Shown here one piece after another: positions 26,709-36,859 of a stretch of 64,000 nt of DNA (position 1 is the first letter of the stretch; each line of letters starts with the position of its first letter). A program made the position numbers and the translations under genes. Below the pieces are notes generated by a model. The model searched no databases. It saw only the letters and a list, made by a program, of their open reading frames with translations, and was not told the DNA's origin. Source of the stretch: Bradyrhizobium amphicarpaeae. Its GTDB lineage: Bacteria > Pseudomonadota > Alphaproteobacteria > Rhizobiales > Xanthobacteraceae. The DNA lies in NCBI RefSeq assembly GCF_002266435.3, contig NZ_CP029426.2, positions 2,324,001 to 2,388,000 on the forward strand, written 5' to 3'.

Positions 26709-27626
26709 ATGTCCGCCTCCATTTCACAGAATCAGCGCATCGCCGTCATCGGGCTCGGCTCGATGGGCTTTGGCATGGCGACCTCGCTGAAACGCGCCGG
26801 CCACGCCGTCACCGGCTGCGACGTGTCGGCCGAGGCGGTCGCGCGTTTCGTGAAGGATGGTGGTGCGGGTGCCAAGACGCCGGCCGAGGCGGCCAAGGGC
26901 GCGGACATCGTCGTCAGCGTCGTCGTCAATGCCGCGCAGACCGAGGCGATCCTGTTCGGCAAGGATGGTGTCGCCGAGACCATGCCCGAAGGCAGCGTGT
27001 TCGTGTCGTCGGCCACGATGGACCCCGACGTGGCGCGGCGCCTTGCGAAGCAGCTGGAGACGACCGGCCGGCATTATCTGGACGCACCGATTTCCGGCGG
27101 CGCGCAGCGCGCCGCGCAAAGCGAGCTGACGATCCTCGCCTCCGGCAGCCCCGCCGCGTTTGCGAAAGCGCGACCCGCGCTCGACGCCATGGCGGCAAAG
27201 CTCTACGAGCTCGGCGATGCCGCCGGCCAGGGCGCCGCCTTCAAGATGATCAACCAGCTGCTCGCCGGCGTGCACATCGCCGCCGCCTCGGAGGCAATCG
27301 CGTTCGCGGCCAAGCAGGGCCTCGACATCCGCAAGGTCTACGAGGTGATCACGGCGTCCGCCGGCAATTCCTGGATGTTCGAGAACCGCATGCTGCACGT
27401 GCTGGACGGCGATTATACCCCGCGCAGCGCGGTCGAGATATTCGTCAAGGATCTCGGCATCATCCAGGACATGGCGCGTAGCGCGAGATTCCCGGTGCCG
27501 GTCTCCGCCGCCGCGCTCCAGATGTTCCTGATGACATCAGCCGCCGGCATGGGCCGCGACGACGACGCCTCGGTGGCGCGCATGTATGCGCAGGTCACCG
27601 GCGTCAAGCTGCCCGGCGACAAGTAA
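26709..27626 (+). CDS. ltnD: L-threonate dehydrogenase
   Basis: The 305-residue enzyme belongs to the beta-hydroxyacid dehydrogenase family: the nucleotide motif IGLGSMGFGMA, the substrate motif DAPISGGAQRAA and the catalytic lysine in AFKMINQLLAGVH. In the known pathway LtnD oxidises L-threonate (or its isomer erythronate) to 2-oxo-tetronate with NAD. It is the first gene of the rightward ltnD-otnI-otnK unit and is divergent from otnC. Confidence 0.9.
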   Translation: MSASISQNQRIAVIGLGSMGFGMATSLKRAGHAVTGCDVSAEAVARFVKDGGAGAKTPAEAAKGADIVVSVVVNAAQTEAILFGKDGVAETMPEGSVFVSSATMDPDVARRLAKQLETTGRHYLDAPISGGAQRAAQSELTILASGSPAAFAKARPALDAMAAKLYELGDAAGQGAAFKMINQLLAGVHIAAASEAIAFAAKQGLDIRKVYEVITASAGNSWMFENRMLHVLDGDYTPRSAVEIFVKDLGIIQDMARSARFPVPVSAAALQMFLMTSAAGMGRDDDASVARMYAQVTGVKLPGDK

Positions 27627-27640
27627 AGAAGAGGATTCCA

Positions 27641-28423
27641 ATGCCCCGTTTCGCCGCCAATCTCTCGATGATGTTCACCGAGGTGCCGTTTCTCGACCGC
27701 TTCGATGCCGCTGCGGCAGCCGGCTTCACCGCGGTCGAGTTTCTCTTTCCGTACGAGCATCCCGCCGAGGCGGTCGGCGAGCGCCTCAAGCGCAACGGGC
27801 TGACCCAGGCGCTGTTCAACCTGCCGCCGGGCGACTGGAACGCCGGCGAGAAGGGTTTTGCCGCGCTCCCCTCGCGCTTCTCCGAACTCAAGGCGGGCCT
27901 GGAGACGGCGCTGCCTTACGCAAAAGCCACCGGCGTCAAGCGGCTGCATTTGATGGCCGGCATCGCCAATCGCGGCGAGCGCGTCGCGATCGAGGCGTTC
28001 TACAAATCGGTGGCATGGGCCGCGGAGTTCTTCGCCCCGCACGGCATCGATATCGTGCTCGAGCCCATCAATGCGCGCAACGTGCCCGGCTACTTTCTCA
28101 ACGATTTCGGCTTTGCGCGCGATCTGATCCAGGAGTTGAGGCTTCCGAACCTGAAGCTGCAGTTCGACATCTATCACTGCCAGATCATTCATGGCGACGT
28201 CACCATGCGGCTGCGCGAGATGATGCCGATCATCGGCCACATCCAGATCGCCAGCATCCCCTCGCGCAACGAGCCCGACGGCGAGGAGCTGAACTATCCG
28301 TTCCTGTTCGAAGAGCTCGACCGGCTCGGCTATGCCGGCTTCGTCGGCTGCGAGTACAATCCGCGCGGCAAGACCACCGACGGTCTTGCCTGGTTCAAGC
28401 CTTACGCTGGAGTGAAGCCGTGA
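27641..28423 (+). CDS. otnI: 2-oxo-tetronate isomerase
   Basis: The 260-residue protein is a hydroxypyruvate isomerase-like TIM barrel. It has the N-terminal ANLSMMFTEVPFLDRF, the metal ligands in LEPINARNVPGY and FDIYHCQI, and GCEYNPRGKT at the C-terminus. In this gene set it is the OtnI that converts 2-oxo-tetronate to 3-oxo-tetronate. It lies 14 bases after ltnD and overlaps otnK by 4 bases. Confidence 0.9.
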   Translation: MPRFAANLSMMFTEVPFLDRFDAAAAAGFTAVEFLFPYEHPAEAVGERLKRNGLTQALFNLPPGDWNAGEKGFAALPSRFSELKAGLETALPYAKATGVKRLHLMAGIANRGERVAIEAFYKSVAWAAEFFAPHGIDIVLEPINARNVPGYFLNDFGFARDLIQELRLPNLKLQFDIYHCQIIHGDVTMRLREMMPIIGHIQIASIPSRNEPDGEELNYPFLFEELDRLGYAGFVGCEYNPRGKTTDGLAWFKPYAGVKP

Positions 28424-29709
28424 CACTTGCAGCGAAAATCTCTCTTGGCTGCATCGCCGACGATTACACCGGTGCCTCCGATCTCGCCAATACCCTGACG
28501 CGCGCGGGCCTGCGCACGGTGCAGACCATCGGCGTGCCCGCGGACGATCTCGCACTGCCCGAGGTCGATGCCGTCGTGGTGTCGCTCAAAAGCCGCTCGA
28601 TCGAAGCTGGCCTCGCCGTGTCGCGCTCGCGTGCGGCTGAAGCTTGGTTGCGCGGCCGCGGTGCTGGCCATGTGTTGTTCAAGATCTGCTCGACCTTCGA
28701 TTCCACAGACGCCGGCAATATCGGCCCGGTCATGGACGCGCTGCGCGCTGATTCCGGCGAGGGCGCCGTGCTGGTGACACCGGCGTTCCCGGAGACCGGC
28801 CGCACCGTCTACCAGGGCAATTTGTTCGTCGGCGCGGTGCCGCTGAACGAGAGCCCGCTGAAGGACCATCCGCTCAACCCGATGCATGATTCCAATCTGG
28901 TGCGCGTGCTGGCGCGCCAGAGCAGGACGCAGATCGGTCTCGTCGACCTCGCCACCGTCGCGCGCGGAGTGGATGCCGTGCGGGCGCGGCTGGCCGAACT
29001 GGTGACCAAGGGCATCGGCGCCGCCATCATCGACGCCGTCTTCGACCGCGACCTCGAGACCATCGGCCTCGTCGCCGCCGGGCACCGGCTGTCGGTCGGC
29101 GCCTCCGGCATCGGCCTCGGGCTCGCGCGTGCCCTGGTGTCGACGGGCAAAGTCAAACCAGCCAGGGCGAGCAGCGAGACCGGCACGGCCGTCGGCGGAC
29201 CGGCGGCCTGCCTCGCCGGGAGCTGCTCCCAGGCGACGCTTCAGCAGGTTGCCAACGCCGAACGGGTCATGCCGGTGCTGCACCTCGATCCCGACCGTAT
29301 CATTACGGGGGGCGGCGAAGCACAGCGCGCGCTGGAGTGGGCGAGGCCGCGGCTTGCGGAGGGTCCGGTGCTGATTGCCTCGAGCGCCATGCCCGACCAG
29401 GTCGCCGCACTGCAGGCGCGGCACGGCCGCGACGCGGCCGGCCACGCGATCGAGCAGGCCATGGCCGATATTGCAGAAAACCTCGTGAAATCAGGCGTCA
29501 GGCGCTTGGTTGTCGCCGGCGGGGAGACTTCCGGTGCGGTGGTCGACCGCCTCGAAATCCCCGGCTTCCTCGTCGGCGCGGAGATTGCCGCGGGCGTTCC
29601 GGTGCTGCGTGCCGTCGGTGCTCAAGCAGGTGAAATGCTGCTCGCATTGAAGTCCGGAAACTTCGGCGGCGCCGAGTTCTTCGCCGACGCGCTTGGGCTC
29701 ATGCGCTGA
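28420..29709 (+). CDS. otnK: 3-oxo-tetronate kinase
   Basis: The 429-residue protein is of the four-carbon acid sugar kinase family (DUF1537). The N-terminal domain starts LGCIADDYTGASDLAN, with KICSTFDSTDAGNIGP following. The C-terminal nucleotide-binding part has LVVAGGETSGAVVDRL. OtnK phosphorylates 3-oxo-tetronate at C4 with ATP. The GTG start overlaps the otnI stop in GTGA (28420-28423), so the two are coupled. Confidence 0.92.
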   Translation: MTLAAKISLGCIADDYTGASDLANTLTRAGLRTVQTIGVPADDLALPEVDAVVVSLKSRSIEAGLAVSRSRAAEAWLRGRGAGHVLFKICSTFDSTDAGNIGPVMDALRADSGEGAVLVTPAFPETGRTVYQGNLFVGAVPLNESPLKDHPLNPMHDSNLVRVLARQSRTQIGLVDLATVARGVDAVRARLAELVTKGIGAAIIDAVFDRDLETIGLVAAGHRLSVGASGIGLGLARALVSTGKVKPARASSETGTAVGGPAACLAGSCSQATLQQVANAERVMPVLHLDPDRIITGGGEAQRALEWARPRLAEGPVLIASSAMPDQVAALQARHGRDAAGHAIEQAMADIAENLVKSGVRRLVVAGGETSGAVVDRLEIPGFLVGAEIAAGVPVLRAVGAQAGEMLLALKSGNFGGAEFFADALGLMR

Positions 29710-29748
29710 GCGCAGAGCGTTTTTAGCGGCCTGTTCATCTCTTTCGGG

Positions 29749-29766
29749 CTCCGTACTCGTACGGAG
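29749..29766. promoter_or_regulatory. Short inverted repeat upstream of a chemoreceptor gene
   Basis: CTCCGTA (29749-29755), CTCG, TACGGAG (29760-29766) form a perfect 7-base stem with a 4-base loop. It lies 40 bases after otnK and 110 before the chemoreceptor gene. It has no T-run, so it is not a clear terminator; an operator is equally possible. Confidence 0.3.
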
Positions 29767-29876
29767 TCGTAGTTAACATCTGCGCAGGTGCTCTGGTGTT
29801 GGATGTGGGTGCTGCTCCTTTTGGTTGATTCGCAAAGCTTCCGGACGCGCACCGCGCCAGCACAAAGAGACTCATT

Positions 29877-31568
29877 ATGTTCGCCACCATCTCCATTCGC
29901 GCCAAGATCATCAGTGTCGTGGCATTCCTGCTGGTCGCAATGGCCGGCATGGGCCTGCTCGCCGTGATGAAAATGCGGGCGATCAACTCCAACACCGTCG
30001 ACATCACCACGAATTGGCTGCCCAGCGTGCGTGTGATCGGAGATCTCCGGGCCGGCGTCATCACGTACCGCAACGTCATCCGCGAGCATATGCTTTCGGA
30101 AACGCTGGAGGAGAAGCTCGCGGCAGAAAAGACGCTGGCGACCGTGATCGAGGCGAACACCAAATTCCGCAAGACTTATGAGGCGATGATTACCTCTCCG
30201 GAAGAACGCGCCCTCTACGACCAGTGGTCCAAGACATGGGAGTCGTACAAGAAGGGGACCCAGGACGTCATGGCGCTGTCGCGCCGGGACGCCGGTAAGA
30301 TTCCGCACGAAGCGCACGAGCTGAACACGAAGACGGTCAACAAGATCGGACTTGAGGCCGATGCCATCCTGGCCAAGGACATCGACCTCAACAACAAGGG
30401 CGGTGATCAAGCCTCCGTTGAGGCCTCTGATACTTATAGCCATGCCCTCATGCTGGTCTCGATCATTCTCGGCGCGGCCGTGATCATCGGCATCGGCGTG
30501 GGCGTCTACCTGGTTCGCGACGTCTCGAAGGGCATCGACTCGATCATCGAGCCGATGCAATCGCTCGGCAGGGGGGACCTCTCCGCCGAGGTCCCGCATC
30601 GCGGTGAGAAGACGGAAATCGGCGCCATGGCCGACGTGCTCCAGATCTTCAAGGAGGCTCTGATCGCGAAGAAGGCCGCCGACGAGGCCGCGGCCGCGGA
30701 TGCCGAAGCCAAGATCGAGCGCGGCCGCCGCGTCGACAACGTCACCCGCGAATTCGAGACCATGATCGGCGAGATCGTCCAGACCGTGTCGTCGGCTTCG
30801 ACCCAGCTGGAGGCCTCCGCCTCGACGCTGACCTCGACCGCCGACCGTTCCCAGAGGCTGGCGACCACCGTTGCCAGCGCTTCGGAAGAAGCCTCGACCA
30901 ACGTGCAGTCGGTGGCCTCGGCGACCGAGGAGATGGCCTCGTCGGTCGGCGAGATCAGCCGTCAGGTGCAGGAATCGGCGCGGATGGCGGGCGATGCCGT
31001 CGGCCAGGCCCGCGCCACCACCGAGCGGGTCAGTGAGCTGTCCAAGGCGGCGTCCCGCATCGGCGACGTGGTCGAACTGATCAACACCATCGCCGGCCAG
31101 ACCAACCTTCTCGCCCTGAACGCGACCATCGAAGCCGCGCGTGCCGGTGAAGCCGGTCGCGGTTTTGCCGTGGTTGCTTCCGAGGTGAAGGCGCTCGCCG
31201 AGCAGACCGCGAAGGCGACCGGCGAGATCGGCCAGCAGATCTCCGGCATCCAGGCGGCGACCAACGACTCCGTCGGTGCCATCAAGGAGATCTCCTCGAC
31301 CATCGAGCGCCTGTCGGAGATTTCGTCGGCGATTGCGGCCGCGGTGGAAGAGCAGGGCGCGGCGACCCAGGAGATCGCCCGCAACGTGCAGCAGGCTGCG
31401 CAGGGCACCCAGCAGGTCTCCTCCAACATTACCGACGTGCAGCGCGGCGCGACCGAGACCGGCACGGCCTCCTCGCAGGTGCTGTCGGCCGCGCAAATGC
31501 TGTCGAACGACTCGGGTCGGCTGAAGAGCGAAGTCAGCAAGTTCCTGACCAACGTCCGCGCGGCCTGA
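29877..31568 (+). CDS. Methyl-accepting chemotaxis protein with four-helix-bundle sensor
   Basis: The 563-residue receptor has a transmembrane helix at about 10-32, a periplasmic four-helix-bundle region to about 185, a second helix at about 190-212, then HAMP and a cytoplasmic signalling domain. The hairpin tip contains [20 protein letters not shown]. The C-terminus ends VRAA, without an NWETF-type tether for methylation enzymes. The ligand is unknown. The signalling half is almost identical to that of the next gene. A clear terminator follows at 31590-31618. Confidence 0.93.
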   Translation: MFATISIRAKIISVVAFLLVAMAGMGLLAVMKMRAINSNTVDITTNWLPSVRVIGDLRAGVITYRNVIREHMLSETLEEKLAAEKTLATVIEANTKFRKTYEAMITSPEERALYDQWSKTWESYKKGTQDVMALSRRDAGKIPHEAHELNTKTVNKIGLEADAILAKDIDLNNKGGDQASVEASDTYSHALMLVSIILGAAVIIGIGVGVYLVRDVSKGIDSIIEPMQSLGRGDLSAEVPHRGEKTEIGAMADVLQIFKEALIAKKAADEAAAADAEAKIERGRRVDNVTREFETMIGEIVQTVSSASTQLEASASTLTSTADRSQRLATTVASASEEASTNVQSVASATEEMASSVGEISRQVQESARMAGDAVGQARATTERVSELSKAASRIGDVVELINTIAGQTNLLALNATIEAARAGEAGRGFAVVASEVKALAEQTAKATGEIGQQISGIQAATNDSVGAIKEISSTIERLSEISSAIAAAVEEQGAATQEIARNVQQAAQGTQQVSSNITDVQRGATETGTASSQVLSAAQMLSNDSGRLKSEVSKFLTNVRAA

Positions 31569-31589
31569 TCCCTGATCCGATCAAAAACG

Positions 31590-31618
31590 ACGAGCGGCGC
31601 CAAAAGCGCCGCTCGTTT
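31590..31618 (+). terminator. Rho-independent terminator
   Basis: ACGAGCGGCGC (31590-31600), loop CAAAA, then GCGCCGCTCGT (31606-31616) give a perfect 11-base stem. The 3' side runs into TTTCGTTT. It is 21 bases past the chemoreceptor stop. Confidence 0.85.
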
Positions 31619-31815
31619 CGTTTGGGCGGTAGCATGATGTCGCTTACAAGTAGCAGTTTGATGGATTACCCGTAGTGTCACGGGCGAGACGTTTCACGGA
31701 TGGTTAAGTCGTATTTACGAGAATCTGCGCAGAGCCGCCCTTCGGAGGGCAGGCTGACTGCGGGCGGTTCCCGATTTGAGATGATCTTTATTCAATACGG
31801 GCTTTGGGGGCTCCG

Positions 31816-33510
31816 ATGCGCAAGAATTTTCCGGTCACGGATGTCGAATACCCGGTCAGCGACGAGACACTGATCGTCTCGCGGACCGACCTGAAGGGCA
31901 AGCTCACTTATTTCAACGAAGACTTCCTCGCCGCGGCCGGTTTCACGTCGGCCGAGCTGATGGGGCAGCCGCACAATATCGTGCGCCATCCCGACATGCC
32001 GCCGGAGGCGTTCGACAATCTCTGGGATACGCTGAAGGCCGGCAAGCCGTGGCTCGGCGCGGTGAAGAACCGCCGCAAGAACGGCGACTTTTACTGGGTG
32101 CTGGCGACGGCCTCGCCGATCCGGGAGAATGGCGAGGTCAAAGGTTACACCTCGATCCGCACGAAACTGCCGGCCGACCAACGCAGGCTCGCCGAGGAGG
32201 TCTACGCCGCGATCCGCGAGAAGAAGTCGCATGGTTATCGCATCGACGCTGGCATCATCCGTCGCCGCTCGTGGCTCGACCGCTTCAGCGTCTTCACTGG
32301 CACGCTGAGAGCGCGCCTCGTCACGACGATGGTGCTCCAGGTGCTGTTCATGCTCGCGCTCGGCGTCGGCGGCGCGCTCGCCTCCGGCGGTTCGGCCAGC
32401 ATGATGCTGTCGGCGCTGGCCGTCGTTGGCGCCGCCGTCGGCGGCTTCGCCGGTCTTGCGACCATGCGCGCGATCCAGGGCCCGATGCAGCAGCTCAACG
32501 AGGTCCTCGTCAACCTCGTGCAGGACAAGTTCGACAACCGCATCGTGATCGAGCGCGACGACGAGATCGGCGAGGCGCTGCGCAACCTCCAGACCGTGCA
32601 GACCATCATCCGCTTCAGCCGCGACGAGGTGCAGGCCGTGCAGCGCCGTGCCGAGACGCAGCGGAAATCCGACATGACCAAGCTCGCCAACGGCTTCGAG
32701 GCCGCGATCGGCGAGATCGTCGAGACGGTGTCGTCGGCCGCAACCGAGCTCGAGGCGTCGGCCTCGACGCTGTCCTCGACCGCGAGTCGGTCGCAGGAAC
32801 TGGCCACGGTCGTCGCCAGCGGTTCCGAGGAAGCGTCGGCCAATGTCCATTCGGTGGCGTCTGCCGCCGAAGAGATGTCGTCATCAGTGCGGGAGATCAG
32901 CCGGCAGGTGCAGGACTCATCCAGAATCGCTCGCGAGGCGGTTACCCAGGCTCAGGCGACCACCGAGCGCGTCGGCGAGTTGTCGCGGGCCGCGTCGCGG
33001 ATCGGCGATGTCGTCGAGCTCATCAACGCCATCGCCGGCCAGACCAACCTGCTGGCGCTGAATGCCACCATCGAGGCGGCGCGGGCCGGTGAAGCCGGCC
33101 GTGGCTTCGCCGTGGTGGCATCCGAGGTGAAGGCCTTGGCGGAGCAGACAGCCAAGGCGACCGGCGAAATCGGCCAGCAGATCGGCGGCATCCAGGCCGC
33201 AACCCAGGAGTCGGTCAGCGCCATCAGCGGCATCAGCGGCACCATTGCACGCCTCTCCGAAATATCTTCGGCGATCGCTGCGGCCGTGGAAGAGCAGGGT
33301 GCAGCGACGCAGGAAATCGCCCGCAACGTGCAGCAGGCCGCCCAGGGTACTCAACAGGTCTCGTCCAATGTCGGCGACGTCCAGCACGGCGCCACCGAGA
33401 CCGGCGCGGCGTCCTCGCAGGTGCTGTCGGCAGCGCAGATGCTGTCGCGCGATTCCAACCGTCTCAAGCTCGAGGTCAGCAAGTTCCTGAACTCCGTCCG
33501 CGCTGCCTGA
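31816..33510 (+). CDS. PAS-domain chemoreceptor (Aer-like)
   Basis: The 564-residue protein opens with a PAS domain (about 10-125) containing [19 protein letters not shown] and [16 protein letters not shown], the hallmark of Aer-type redox sensors. Two closely spaced hydrophobic segments (about 170-225) anchor it without a large periplasmic domain, and a HAMP-like region and signalling domain follow. It would sense energy or redox state from inside the cell. The ATG at 31816 is preferred to a TTG at 31804. It follows its paralogue by about 250 bases, and its signalling domain is almost identical to it. Confidence 0.92.
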   Translation: MRKNFPVTDVEYPVSDETLIVSRTDLKGKLTYFNEDFLAAAGFTSAELMGQPHNIVRHPDMPPEAFDNLWDTLKAGKPWLGAVKNRRKNGDFYWVLATASPIRENGEVKGYTSIRTKLPADQRRLAEEVYAAIREKKSHGYRIDAGIIRRRSWLDRFSVFTGTLRARLVTTMVLQVLFMLALGVGGALASGGSASMMLSALAVVGAAVGGFAGLATMRAIQGPMQQLNEVLVNLVQDKFDNRIVIERDDEIGEALRNLQTVQTIIRFSRDEVQAVQRRAETQRKSDMTKLANGFEAAIGEIVETVSSAATELEASASTLSSTASRSQELATVVASGSEEASANVHSVASAAEEMSSSVREISRQVQDSSRIAREAVTQAQATTERVGELSRAASRIGDVVELINAIAGQTNLLALNATIEAARAGEAGRGFAVVASEVKALAEQTAKATGEIGQQIGGIQAATQESVSAISGISGTIARLSEISSAIAAAVEEQGAATQEIARNVQQAAQGTQQVSSNVGDVQHGATETGAASSQVLSAAQMLSRDSNRLKLEVSKFLNSVRAA

Positions 33511-33679
33511 GCCAAGCCGCCGCATGGCTGTGATGTCTATTTTGCAGTGCGGTAGCAGGGAAGTGACTGCAGGATAGTTCTGGTCATTAGCGTTTCCCGC
33601 GGTGCTCGGGTAAAGGGGGATGGGGAAGCGCCGTGGGGGCGGCTTCCGCATTCTCGCTTGACCTGGATTTGCCTGGCGC

Positions 33680-36600
33680 ATGATTGCTCTGGTCCGTATT
33701 GCCCTGAGCCGGCCCTATACGTTCGTCGTGCTCGCGATCCTGCTGCTGATCATCGGACCGCTCGCGGCGCTGCGGACCCCGACCGACATCTTCCCGGACA
33801 TCCGCATTCCCGTGATCGGCGTGGTCTGGCAGTACACCGGCCTGCCGCCGGACCAGATGTCAGGCCGCATCACGACGCCGTTCCAGCGCGCGCTGACGAC
33901 CACGGTCAACGACATCGAGCACATCACGGCCAATTCCTATAACGGCTTTGGCATCATCAAGATCTTCTTCCAGCCCAACGTCGATATCCGCACCGCCAAC
34001 GCGCAGGTGACCGCGATCTCGCAGACGCTGATCAAGCAGATGCCGCCCGGCGCGACGCCGCCCTTGATCCTGAACTATTCGGCCTCCACCGTGCCGATCG
34101 TCCAGGTGGCGCTGTCGGGCGATGGGCTCACCGAGCAGAACCTTGCCGACATCGGCATCAATCAGCTCCGTACGCCGCTCGTCACCGTGCCTGGCGCGGC
34201 GATCCCGTATCCGTTCGGCGGCAAGCAGCGCCAGGTCACGATCGACCTCGATCCCACCGCCCTGCAGGCCCGCGGTCTGTCCGGGCAGGACGTCGCCAAT
34301 GCGCTCGCGGCGCAGAACCTGATCACGCCGGTCGGCACCCAGAAGATCGGCCAGTTCGAATACAACATCCAGCTCAACAACTCGCCGCTCAGGATCGACG
34401 AACTCGGCAACCTCCCGATCAAGACGGTCAACGGCGCCATGGTCTATGTGCGCGACGTTGCGAGCGTACGCGACGGCAATCCGCCGCAGACCAACATCGT
34501 CCATGTCGACGGCAACCGCTCGGTGCTGATGATGGTGCTGAAGGCGGGCGCGACCTCGACGCTCGACATCATCGCCGGCATCAAGCAGAAGGTCATCGAC
34601 GTCAAGGACCAGCTCCCCGACGCGCTCAAGATCGGCTTCATCGGCGATCAGTCGGTGTTCGTCCGCGGCGCGATCCAGGGCGTCGCCGTCGAGGGCGTGA
34701 TCGCGGCGCTGCTGACCAGCGTCATGATCCTGTTGTTCCTCGGCAGCTGGCGCTCGACCATCATCATCGCAGTCTCGATCCCGCTGTCGGTGCTGGGTGC
34801 CATCATCATGCTGTCGGCGATCGGCGAGACGCTCAACATCATGACGCTCGGCGGCCTTGCGCTCGCGGTCGGCATCCTCGTCGACGACGCCACGGTCACG
34901 ATCGAGAACATCAATTACCATCTGGAGCAGGGCAAGCCGGTCGAGCAGTCGATCCTCGACGGCGCCAACCAGATCGTGACGCCGGCCTTCGTGTCGCTGC
35001 TGTGCATCTGCATCGTGTTCGTGCCGATGTTCTTCCTCTCGGGCGTCGCGCGCTTCCTGTTCGTGCCGATGGCGGAAGCCGTGATGTTCGCGATGATCTG
35101 GTCCTTCATCCTGTCGCGCACCCTGGTGCCGACCATGGCGAACTATCTGCTGCAGGCGCATGTCCATCACGAAGGCGGGCCGCCGAAATCGCGCAATCCG
35201 CTGGTCTGGTTCCAGCGTGGCTTCGAGGCGCGGTTCGAGCGCATCCGCGGCGGCTACCATGGCTTCCTCGGGCTGGCGCTGGCGCATCGCGCCGTGTTCG
35301 TGATCGGCTTCATCTGCGTGGTCGGCGCGTCCTTCGCGCTGGTCCCGTTCCTCGGGCGCAACTTCTTTCCCGCCGTCGACGCCGGCAACATCCTGATGCA
35401 TGTCCGCACCCAGGTCGGCACCCGCGTCGAGGAGACCGCCAATCAGCTCGCCGACGTGCAGAAAGCAGTCCGCAAGCTGATCCCCGGCGAGATCGAGACC
35501 ATGACCGACAACATCGGCATGCCGATCTCCGGCATCAACATGACCTACAACAACACCGGCGTGATCGGCCCGCAGGACGGTGACATCCAGATCAAGCTCA
35601 GGGAAGGCCACAAGCCGACCGAGGAACACGTGAGAGTGTTGCGCGAGCAGCTGCCGCGGTTGTTCCCCGGCGTCAGCTTCGCCTTCCTCCCCGCCGACAT
35701 CGTCAGCCAGATCCTGAACTTCGGCGCGCCGGCCCCGATCGACCTGCAGATCCGCGGTGCCAACGTTGCCGCCAACTTCACCTATGCCAACAGCCTGCTC
35801 GCCAAGGTCCGCCGGATTCCCGGCGTGGCCGATGCGCGCATCCAGCAGTCGCCGAACAACCCGACCTTCAACATCGATGTCGACCGCACCCGCGCGCAAT
35901 ATGTCGGCCTGACCGAGCGCGACGTCACCAACAGCCTCGTGGTCAATCTCGCCGGCTCATCGCAGGTCGCGCCGACCTACTACCTCAGCCCCGACAACGG
36001 CGTGTCCTATTCGATCGTGATGCAGACGCCGCAGTACCAGATCGACTCGCTCAGCGCGCTGCAGACGCTGCCGATCACCGCGGCCGGCGCCTCGCAGTCG
36101 CCGATCCTCGGCGGCATCGCCGATATCAAGCGCTCGGCCTCCAGCGCGGTCGTCTCGCAATACGACATCCAGTCGATGGTGCAGATCTTTGCGACGACCT
36201 CCGGCCGCGATCTCGGCGCGGTCGCCGCCGACATCCGCCGAGTGATTGCCGACACCGCCAGGGAGGTGCCGAAGGGCTCCTCCGTGGTGCTACTCGGCCA
36301 GGTGCAGACCATGAACAGCGCCTTCACCGGATTGTTGTTCGGCTTGCTTGGCGCCGTCGTACTGATCTATTTCCTGATCGTCGTGAACTTCCAGTCCTGG
36401 TCCGATCCGTTCGTGATCATCACGGCGCTGCCGGCCGCGCTCGCCGGCATCGTCTGGATGCTGTTCGCGACCGGGACCACGCTGTCGGTCCCCGCGCTCA
36501 CCGGCGCCATCATGTGCATGGGCGTTGCCACCGCCAACAGCGTGCTCGTGATCTCCTTCGCGCGCGAACGCTACGAGGAACTCGGCGATCCCGTCGCCGC

Positions 36601-36859
36601 GGCGCTGGAAGCCGGCTTCGTCCGGTTCCGCCCGGTGCTGATGACCGCGCTCGCCATGATCATCGGCATGGCGCCGATGGCCCTGGGGCTGGGCGAGGGC
36701 GGCGAGCAGAATGCGCCGCTCGGCCGCGCCGTGATCGGCGGCCTAATCTTTGCAACCTTTGCCACGCTGATGTTCGTTCCCGTGGTATTCAGCATGGTCC
36801 ACAAGAAACAAGGCGCCAAAGCCGCCGCCTCATCGGAGACCCCGCATGTCGCCCACTGA
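33680..36859 (+). CDS. RND family efflux transporter, inner-membrane subunit
   Basis: The 1059-residue protein has the 12-helix, two-large-loop architecture of hydrophobe/multidrug RND pumps. It includes the N-terminal LSRPYTFVVLAILLL, GGLALAVGILVDDATVTIEN in helix 4 (proton-relay aspartates) and LTGAIMCMGVATANSVLVIS in the second half, where some pumps also have acidic residues. The proton-driven pump exports compounds through a tripartite channel. The adaptor gene follows with a 14-base overlap. No outer-membrane channel gene is present in the window. Confidence 0.93.
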   Translation: MIALVRIALSRPYTFVVLAILLLIIGPLAALRTPTDIFPDIRIPVIGVVWQYTGLPPDQMSGRITTPFQRALTTTVNDIEHITANSYNGFGIIKIFFQPNVDIRTANAQVTAISQTLIKQMPPGATPPLILNYSASTVPIVQVALSGDGLTEQNLADIGINQLRTPLVTVPGAAIPYPFGGKQRQVTIDLDPTALQARGLSGQDVANALAAQNLITPVGTQKIGQFEYNIQLNNSPLRIDELGNLPIKTVNGAMVYVRDVASVRDGNPPQTNIVHVDGNRSVLMMVLKAGATSTLDIIAGIKQKVIDVKDQLPDALKIGFIGDQSVFVRGAIQGVAVEGVIAALLTSVMILLFLGSWRSTIIIAVSIPLSVLGAIIMLSAIGETLNIMTLGGLALAVGILVDDATVTIENINYHLEQGKPVEQSILDGANQIVTPAFVSLLCICIVFVPMFFLSGVARFLFVPMAEAVMFAMIWSFILSRTLVPTMANYLLQAHVHHEGGPPKSRNPLVWFQRGFEARFERIRGGYHGFLGLALAHRAVFVIGFICVVGASFALVPFLGRNFFPAVDAGNILMHVRTQVGTRVEETANQLADVQKAVRKLIPGEIETMTDNIGMPISGINMTYNNTGVIGPQDGDIQIKLREGHKPTEEHVRVLREQLPRLFPGVSFAFLPADIVSQILNFGAPAPIDLQIRGANVAANFTYANSLLAKVRRIPGVADARIQQSPNNPTFNIDVDRTRAQYVGLTERDVTNSLVVNLAGSSQVAPTYYLSPDNGVSYSIVMQTPQYQIDSLSALQTLPITAAGASQSPILGGIADIKRSASSAVVSQYDIQSMVQIFATTSGRDLGAVAADIRRVIADTAREVPKGSSVVLLGQVQTMNSAFTGLLFGLLGAVVLIYFLIVVNFQSWSDPFVIITALPAALAGIVWMLFATGTTLSVPALTGAIMCMGVATANSVLVISFARERYEELGDPVAAALEAGFVRFRPVLMTALAMIIGMAPMALGLGEGGEQNAPLGRAVIGGLIFATFATLMFVPVVFSMVHKKQGAKAAASSETPHVAH

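Noticed and set aside
29622..31496. 624-codon minus-strand frame rich in Gly, Arg and His
   Set aside because: It is antisense to the chemoreceptor gene, where repeated coiled-coil codons create an open frame.
33860..35899. Long open frame on the minus strand inside the RND pump gene
   Set aside because: It lies wholly antisense to a clear RND transporter and its translation is rich in Arg, Asp and Gly with no family features; it results from GC-rich codon bias.
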